DNA of 64,000 bases from Takifugu bimaculatus (lineage: Eukaryota > Chordata > Actinopteri > Tetraodontiformes > Tetraodontidae), in assembly GCA_004026145.2 (NCBI GenBank), contig CP034992.1:17125258-17189257 (forward strand). Reading direction: 5' to 3'. The notes under the pieces were generated by a model that saw only the letters and a list, made by a program, of their open reading frames with translations, was not told the origin of the DNA and searched no databases. Shown here in pieces: positions 56,544-64,000 of this stretch. Made by a program: the position numbers and the translations under genes. Position 1 is the stretch's first letter. Each line of letters begins with the position of its first letter.

Positions 56544-59500
56544 TACGTAATGTCTTTCCACAGAGGAGAGACTAAACTAAAGCAACCAGAGTTGATTGAA
56601 GAGATTTTCTTTTCCAACGGAGACGTCGAGCAATCACATGTTTGTGGGCTCAATCAGGTGAAAAGAATCAGATGCCCATCACACAAACGGCTCCTACAAA
56701 AGGATCTGGTTCACATATTCCTGTCCATCCTATTTATAATTTGACCTTTCCCATCCCCCTTTCCACTGTGTGCTGGTCCCGCCTTCAGCCCGAACCTCTC
56801 GGTATGTCTTCATTATCAACAGCAGGGGCAGGTACGGCTACTTAAGGAGGGACAAACGCAGCGAGCGAGGGTGATAGTCCGAGGTTTAACGCCCCGAAAA
56901 ACCACAAAACAACCAAGACGAGGGAGTGAATTTGAGAGAGAGTGAAGGCACAAAGCCACTGAGTCAAGAAACACAATGATAGAAGCTGAGGTGCAGTGAA
57001 CAAGCAAGGTCAGGAAACAGTAGCGGTCATTTCTTACAAAAAACAAGAACAGAAACCGAAAAGACGAGTGGCAACAAACGGATAGAGAGGGAGAAGAAGA
57101 GAGAGTGGCACGGCACACCAACCGGGTAGGACCGACAGACAGCTGCTGGCTTCCTCCAGGTAAGAGAGGGGAACAAACACTCTGAGCTTAACATTCCAGG
57201 TTAGAACCGTTTCACCAGTCAGGCACGATGAGGAAAATGGAACATGTGAGGCTCGACTGGTCCACATATGTCAAACTTGAAGACGCGCCTCATTCATTGT
57301 CCTCGTATGTTTCTGTCTGCCCTTAAGTGTTCCGGAGAAACTGTCTCACATCGGCTACATTCCCAAATTGGACCTGTAGATTTCAGGGAACAGAATCTGA
57401 GTTTGTGGTCCTAATCTGGAACAAAGCTGCTGGATCACTGGTGATCTCCTGGATTCATTTAGTGCTCAGTTGTTGCTCTGGATATTTGTCCTTTTTTTTA
57501 ACTCCACGCCCAGCCTGTTGACTTCAGCTCACTTCTTAACCTCTTTGCGTGTGTTTACTTTTGTTAGATTTGCTGAAACACGTGTCTGACAGCGAAGCTC
57601 CAACGCTGTTCAGGCTCTCAAATGCAGACCTGGAACATTAGGAGCTCTCAGAGTCATGAAAACGGGGTTGTGCTGGTTACAAACCAGTCTGGAGTCATTG
57701 TGCGAATACACTCACCAACAGGTTTATTAGCGACGTAAAAAAAACCAGCCTCATCTTCCTGAAAATCAGTCAGTTGTTACACTGTCAATAACATTGTTAT
57801 TACAAATACCTACTTTGGTACTGAATGTTATTCTCAATGTGGTGGACCAAAAAAAACCCAAAAAACTTTAAAATGCATTCAATAAAATGCAAATAGAATG
57901 TGTACATTAAAAAAAAGTTGTTGAGTTTAGCAAAACAGATTTTTTTAAAAATGAATAATTTGCATTTATAGTTGCACGAGCCTCTTGCGTCGGACTCAGT
58001 CGTGTATTTTTGAATGTGTAAATTACAATAAAAATTAAAAAAAACAAGGAAACGATCATCAACTTATTTTTTTTTAGTTCCGCAGCATCACCCCAAAAAC
58101 AGGATTTGAGCCTTTATGGCAAAAAGAAATCCAACAATTCCCCCATTAACCACTTTCCCAAATGTCGCCCTTATCAGCACGTTCTCCTGACACCTGATTT
58201 AGGAGGCATTCGATTACCGATAAACAATGAAAACAAACAGCTTTTTAGGATCAAGTGAACATGTAATGAGGAGAATTCAGTCGATCAGTTGAGTTCCAAC
58301 AACATTCTTCCTGCGGGCTCCGGACGACTGCGTCCAGATGGGAAACATTGACCTGACCCACCAACGAAAAGACATAAAAGGCCCTGCGATTAAAGACAAA
58401 GATAAAAGGATCTGGGATGTAAAATGCTAATTAGACGGCGTGTGATGTGATCCTTGTGAAATCAGGACTTCCTGTAAATGCTGACCCAAATCAACTGTCC
58501 GGGATCAGATTTACTCATTTAACTCTTCCGTCTCAGCTGTTCCCCAAATCAGTCGGAGAAAAATCAAGCTTCACCCTTCAACAAATGCAGAACTGCGTTT
58601 TTTGGTTTTTCTTAACAGTCGCCTTCGGCACACAAGGTTCTGGGCGACAGTCACTGTTGCCACGCGGGTCGGCTCTGCTCTCTGTAGCTCAAATGTTACA
58701 GGGGAACTTTGACAGGCCGATGAGCCTCTCGTCTGTGTTTAGAAAAGTTTAGTGGTGCCGATAAAGCTAAAACTGGTGACTTATCAGCTCCCGAGTGGAG
58801 TCTAAGACCTTCAAGCTGCTTTTCGGTTCCGTCGTCTCCATTTTAAGGGGTTGAGAAATTTGGCTCTGAGGTTTGCTAACTCCCAAATAAAACTTTGAAA
58901 TTAAAGAGTCAACAAAACTGGGGTAAAAAATGCTGCTTTCCTTAAATCCCATTTTAAAATGCTAATTTATTGCCTCCTGTAAAAAAAAAGAATTCTTGGA
59001 TCCAAAATTTAGCACAAACCCACATGTATTCTTACCCCATTGAGCTTGATTTGAATCCTGTGAAGTGTTTCTTGTGCCATCAAAATGAGAAAATCTGGAA
59101 CGTTTTGCACCTCTTCCACCGTGTAGGTGCGCTTGTACGTGTAAACGCTAATAAAACACTGATGCTTGCTTCATACCTTTCTGACCCTGGAGTGCCTCGG
59201 CTGGCTTTCGCTTTGCATATTTTTCACGTTGCATCGGAAGAATTATGGACATTTTCTTAGACAAATACACACGGGCATTTTTAGCCAGCATCAAATTACG
59301 CTGTGTAAGTTACAAAGTTATTGTCACTAGTGGGTATATTTGACACCTGAGTAGGGCAGAAGGGTGCACGCGTGTGTGTGTGTATGTTTAATTCTCTAAA
59401 TCGACTTGTTGCCTCACTGAGTTCATCTTTATGGTTGGAATGTAGATTAAATTTGGCTGTTTAATAGTGCCGCCTCGCACGGATGTCGTCCTTCTTCCTT

Positions 59501-60781
59501 TGGTGAAAATGGATGGAAAACTAAAACAGCTGTGGTCACAAACAGGAAACGGACTCTTAAAGTGGCACCACTGTTTGTTTTTGTTTTTTCCGCAATTACA
59601 GGGGACAAAACATTCGATGCACTTTCAGAAGGGAGGAAAACGCTACATGTGTGCGTTACACCCTGACCTGAGGGAAATAGACCTTTTTTTTAAAAAGAAT
59701 TGTTTGTTTTTTGGGACGTTGCAACAGGGAACGTCTTTCTGCTTGACGTTCACTTTCGTAAAGTCTGAACAATTTTTTTAAATTTACAGGATGATCACCT
59801 TTGCAGAGTAGCTGTTTTCAGTTTCTCGGATCTGAGAGTGACGGATGGTTGTGACGGTAGAAAATGAGTCCATGCTTTTGAGACTGTCTGAGCGGGGCTT
59901 GAACTCGTTCTCTCGCACCATGAGAAAGTTAATATCAGCAGCTTCCTGCGTCCTGGACGGACGTCTGCAGGTCATTTACACCGCGGCTCGTCTTCACCTC
60001 TGGAGCTGCAGCTGTGCTGCGTCACAGTCATTCGAAATTTCCTTAGAAAATTGACAGATTGATGCGGTTTTGAACTCTAAACACAAGACTTTTTAAGACT
60101 TTGTGTCTCCCTGCAGCGTAACAGTTCTCAACAAAAACTTGAACATTGGTATTTTTCAATATTCACTGTGTTTGAATAAAATAAATGAACCCAAATGTTC
60201 TTAATATTCACAATGCACTAAAGTAAAGCAGCGCGCGCACGTTTATGAATAATCTAAATAAACACAACCCACAGACGGACATTAAAATTGATCCTGTGGG
60301 AGAGACTATAGAAAAAGAAACAAAGAGGGGGTGAACATTCGTGCCATCTGGTTCACCGCAGATGAATTGTGATCCCTTTAAATCTAATAATACCCCTCAG
60401 TCAGAGTGTCCTTTGTTTGAAGCTGTTGATGGGAGAAGAACTGGAGGCTTTGAAGCTGTTCAGTCATTTTGCATTTTCTTTAAAATGGAACGTTGCTGTG
60501 CCAGATTCGCTCCGCTTTTGGCAACATGCTGGGCAGAAAAACGACTATGTCATCACTAATGAAGGACAGAGACAATGAGAACGTCCAAATCAGTTCCAAG
60601 TTTATTTGGTTGTGTTTTTGTTGTTGTCGTCCCACCAAAGATTGTTCGATGTGTCCCTGTCGCCTTTGTTTCTGTGCGGTGAACGGCTCTCCTTGTTCCA
60701 TACTGACATTTACTTGTATAAAAACGCTCATACATGTAATTAATTACAAATGGGTTGATTTACATGTGTCATAATACACGA

Positions 60782-60792
60782 TGTGTGTGTGT

Positions 60793-60838
<46 letters not shown>
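60782..60838. repeat. (TG)n microsatellite
   Basis: About 28 TG units with one GA interruption. Confidence 0.95.
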
Positions 60839-60840
<2 letters not shown>

Positions 60841-63779
60841 ATGGCTTAAATTACTTTAATCGGGGCTGGTTGGGGCAATTGGAAATGATTTTCCCTGCTT
60901 GAGTCTGTGTCCTCACTGCTGAACCCGATTCATTTATGCTTGAGGCGTCATTTTAATATCACATTTTATCAGTTTGGTTGAGAGAAATCACTCATACCTA
61001 TTTTTATAGGTAACTTGTCAAAAAGTCTTATTTTTTTTTTATCTTAAAATGTTTTCATACCATCATTGTTGTTGTTATAGGTATTTTTATGTCCACTGTA
61101 TATATATGGAAAAGTATACATACAATATAAATTATATGTATATGACATTAATTTCCCATAGTGTGTGTTTCTGTACTTCAGTACCATGTAAAGTTCTAGT
61201 AAAGTGAGGACATTTCCGAGAAGTGAGGACATATTGGTGGTCCTTCAATAGCCTTGTTGAGGGGGTCAGGGTTGGTAGGAATAGGTAGGGTTACAGTAAG
61301 GGGCGAGATAATGCTTTTAAGTTCCCCCAAAGACTAAGGTACAACGCGTGTGTGTGTGTGTGGGGGGACCTTTGCTCCAACAGTGTTGCTTGTATTGGGT
61401 GGAAGGTGGACGGATTTATAAGGGTTTAAATCCTCAACAAGAGGGAAAAACTGTGTGAGGCAATAAGAGAGAGTGTAGTCATGGCGAGTGTGAGTGCGTG
61501 TGAAGGTGGATACAACTAAAATAAAGACAGCTGTGGCATGAGAGAAGAGACCGCTTCCCTGGTGGGGGGCGTGGGGGGGATCACACTGACTCCAGGTGTG
61601 GCTCATGAAACTGTTACGAGGTTCATAAAGACAAAGACCACCCCCCCTTCCCCAACTAGCTTCCAGGGAAGACACCAGCACCTGTTGGAATAACATCATC
61701 ATCTCTCCAACAAAAACATCCTTTATTTGTGTTTATTCTCTGGGTAACGATAAAAGAATCAACTGCTGGGATCGATCCGTTAACTTAGCATTAAGGTTGC
61801 TCCCAGGCCCAGATGGACATGTGGATCATGTGGACCATCCCACGGGCCTACAGACACGTGTGTGTTGTTGCGGGCTGGATAGTGCGCTGGTGCTGACAGC
61901 AGGTCATTAGGGCCTAAAAATCACATCTTTTGTTTGATGAGACCAAAGGTATTTGAATCTGTGTTCCAAAAATACCCTGACTGGCAATGAGAAGACGTCA
62001 ACACTTCATCACAGACCTGTGAAGGGACGCAGTTTTGACAGCAAAACTTTCCCCATGTGGCAGCCATTAATGGCCCAGAAGCTTCTCCTGGTTCCTGGTG
62101 CTCTTCAGCACGGCGCCAGGAGGAAGAGCGCAGACCCGGGATCAGCTCTGTCTTTCCTTTCAGGTCCAATCAGAAATGTGACGAGAGAGAATCAGAGTAA
62201 AGGTCTTCCACAAGAGAGTAGCTCTGCTCCGTCCGAGGACTCTTCTGTTACCTACGTCAACGAGGCCGCATCTTCTCACCCACGTCTGGCCTTACTCCCC
62301 CTGGACCCATGAGGATCAATCAAGATCCATTCCATTTGTTATTGTTTGTGTTCCGTTAAGGAAGGGGAGGTGGGATTTCCAAATCATTTTCCACCCTGAG
62401 AAGAGATTTAAGAAGTAACCTTTGGAGGCCTTAATGCCAGGTTTGGGGTCCAGTTGAAAGGCTGATGTTTGGTGAGGGTTGTTAACGAAGGCTGGGCAGG
62501 ATACCCGCGGGACCATCCCCCCCCAAGTGATGTGGGACTTTAGGCTGAAAGAGGCAGAAACTGGCTGCTGATCGATTATTTGGTGTTTCCTTGTCCTCAA
62601 ACATGTTGCTCCCACGAGGCCATCTTGATCCGGTTGGTTCTGTGTTGGTCCACTGATCCCCCCCAACCAACCAAGCATGTGAATAAATGTAATTGGCTGA
62701 TTTTTAATCTTCTTGTGTCCACAGGAGAACGTTAAATATAAACCATTAAAAAGATCAAACAGAACAAGTTCCAGCCTTTAATATACGGGAAAATGACACC
62801 TTGGAGTTTCATTTAGGAAGAAATGTAACATGTAATTACATTTAATTACGACAGAGTTAAGATAGGAAAATGGGAATTGTTTTCATCAAGAGGAGATGAA
62901 AAAAGAGTTTTTTGATCCAGTTAATTATGATCCAGAGGAATCCTCCTAAAATGCAGAGATGATTCTCTTTAGAAGACCTGAACCTCATAAGGTGGCAGAA
63001 CTCCTGACGCTCAGCCTGATCCAGCCTAGGTTAGACTTTCAACCACAGTAGGGGAGAGAGCAGCAACTCGTTCATCGCTCTTCTGTGAACTTAATCCATC
63101 ATTTGTTTTTGAAGCAACGTGCCTTGGGAGCTTGATCACTCTATGTCCACTGTAGAGGTAGAAAGTCAGAGCACTCTGGGAACATCAAAAAGCCCTAAAG
63201 TACCTTTTCAGGGAGATCAAAAGATGTATGGCATGTACTTGTAATGGGTAATCTTTATCTAACAACATCCATCTAAGGCTCTCTGCCCTTCACCTTTGTC
63301 TTGGACGTTTCAGCTATGCAGCGGTTAGAGGGACGGGCCCACATCTACCCAGGTTCTGCCCGTAGAAGCGGCTCCTTTTTCTGTAAATCCTGACTTTCTC
63401 CTCTTGTGATTGGTGCTGCTGTTGTTGGAGATGGTCGTCATTATACACTTTGATGCCTTTATTGCGCCTCCTGGCGCTCAGAGGTTGTGTAGATTTCCCC
63501 TCATTTCGGACTCTAGCAGAACATTGGATCAGCTGGGCAGCGCAGCCTTGGTCTATGCTTCACCCATGAAGCGGTTTTTCCATTCCACTGACAAATCTGC
63601 ACGATTGACATCGTGGGTGCCAAAGATTGTGTTGTGTAGGTAAGTGTGTCTAATCCCACTTTGTAAATTCTGCCATATCTGCCAGATCTGGAAGAGGAAA
63701 AACGCTTCCCCTCGTATATGAAAGAGGTCTATCAGAGCGCTGCTTTTCATTTGCTCAACATTGCCAAGATTGGGAGCAT

Positions 63780-63975
63780 ATTGGCAGTGAACGACGCTGT
63801 AAAACCAGCCCAGGCGTTACCGCAAGGCCGGCCTATTGTAACTCATTGTTGTCAGGATGTCCAGAGAGTTCTTTGAAGCGACATCAAAAGGCTGCTGCTC
63901 TCTATCCAAGAAGCTGAGAGCTGAAAATCTTGTTTATAATCGTGTAGTTTATAATTCTGAATCCCTTTGAAAGTT
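63780..63975 (+). mobile_element. L2-like LINE reverse-transcriptase relic, copy G
   Basis: The plus strand reads AYCNSLLSGCPESSLKRHQKAAALYP, the decayed counterpart of the DYCNSLLSGCP...LQLIQNAAARVL block in copy A. No 3' UTR is visible before the window ends. Confidence 0.6.
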
Positions 63976-64000
63976 ATACTAAGAGGAGTGAGGAGAGTAG

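Larger units (their letters stand above)
50120..63775. other. gene-poor tail downstream of ahcy
   Basis: About 13.7 kb with no exon, domain or long conserved frame that I can support. The contents I can name are microsatellites, one LINE 3' end at 56380-56543 and a short direct repeat near 52.2-52.4 kb. Few interspersed repeats are recognisable compared with 11-37 kb. It could be a long intron or a regulatory domain of a neighbour. Confidence 0.5.

Noticed and set aside
57710..57760. ACTCACCAACAGGTTTATTAG resembling a Tc1-like terminal repeat
   Set aside because: Too short and divergent; no transposase or second terminus nearby.
62150..62312. Exon-like segment after CTTTCCTTTCAG
   Set aside because: A fair acceptor, but no clear donor, no recognisable protein and no neighbouring exons.
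50120..63775. Agouti-signalling gene (asip) expected near ahcy from mammalian synteny
   Set aside because: I looked for the cysteine-rich C-terminal exon on both strands and saw none. A profile search would be needed to exclude it.

Overview
This window reads as chromosomal DNA of a bony fish, probably a percomorph-type teleost. Coding sequence is split by GT-AG introns. The repeats are a typical fish mixture: L2/Maui-like, Tx1-like and other LINEs, a Penelope-like element, Tc1, Harbinger and piggyBac-like DNA elements, Ty3/Gypsy LTRs, and many (CA)n tracts. Nothing bacterial or plasmid-like is present (no operons, ribosome binding sites or CRISPR).

Three host genes are well supported, all on the plus strand. 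(1) ccdc71 has its main coding exon at 8438-9493, an in-frame candidate first exon at 1722-1753, a 6.7-kb intron and a long 3' UTR ending near 11.1 kb. (2) chmp4b has five exons, 38745-40612, and encodes the ESCRT-III subunit CHMP4B. (3) ahcy has eleven exons, 44024-49846, and encodes the 432-residue adenosylhomocysteinase. chmp4b and ahcy are also close neighbours on human 20q11.22, so that pair looks like conserved synteny. CCDC71 lies elsewhere in human. A possible terminal exon of a further gene lies at 76-188.

Region by region: 0-1.3 kb holds the possible exon and a decayed LINE. 1.6-11.1 kb is ccdc71, whose intron holds an L2 LINE, a Tc1 relic and a Penelope-like element. 11-37.4 kb is accessory DNA, a dense pile of nested repeats: a Harbinger relic, L2 copies interrupted by LTRs, a Tx1 LINE interrupted by a TTAA-flanked MITE, retroelement gag/protease fragments, a SINE, and a Penelope fold-back. 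38.3-50.1 kb is the gene-rich, CpG-rich chmp4b-ahcy block. 50.1-63.8 kb is a gene-poor tail with microsatellites, ending in an L2 fragment.

I found no convincing undescribed multi-gene system. The most interesting signals are a hammerhead-ribozyme-like core repeated three times in Penelope-like sequence, three TG...CA LTR insertions that all sit in the same 3' segment of one L2 family, a 360-bp MITE with clean TTAA target duplication, and the possible hidden coding start of ccdc71.
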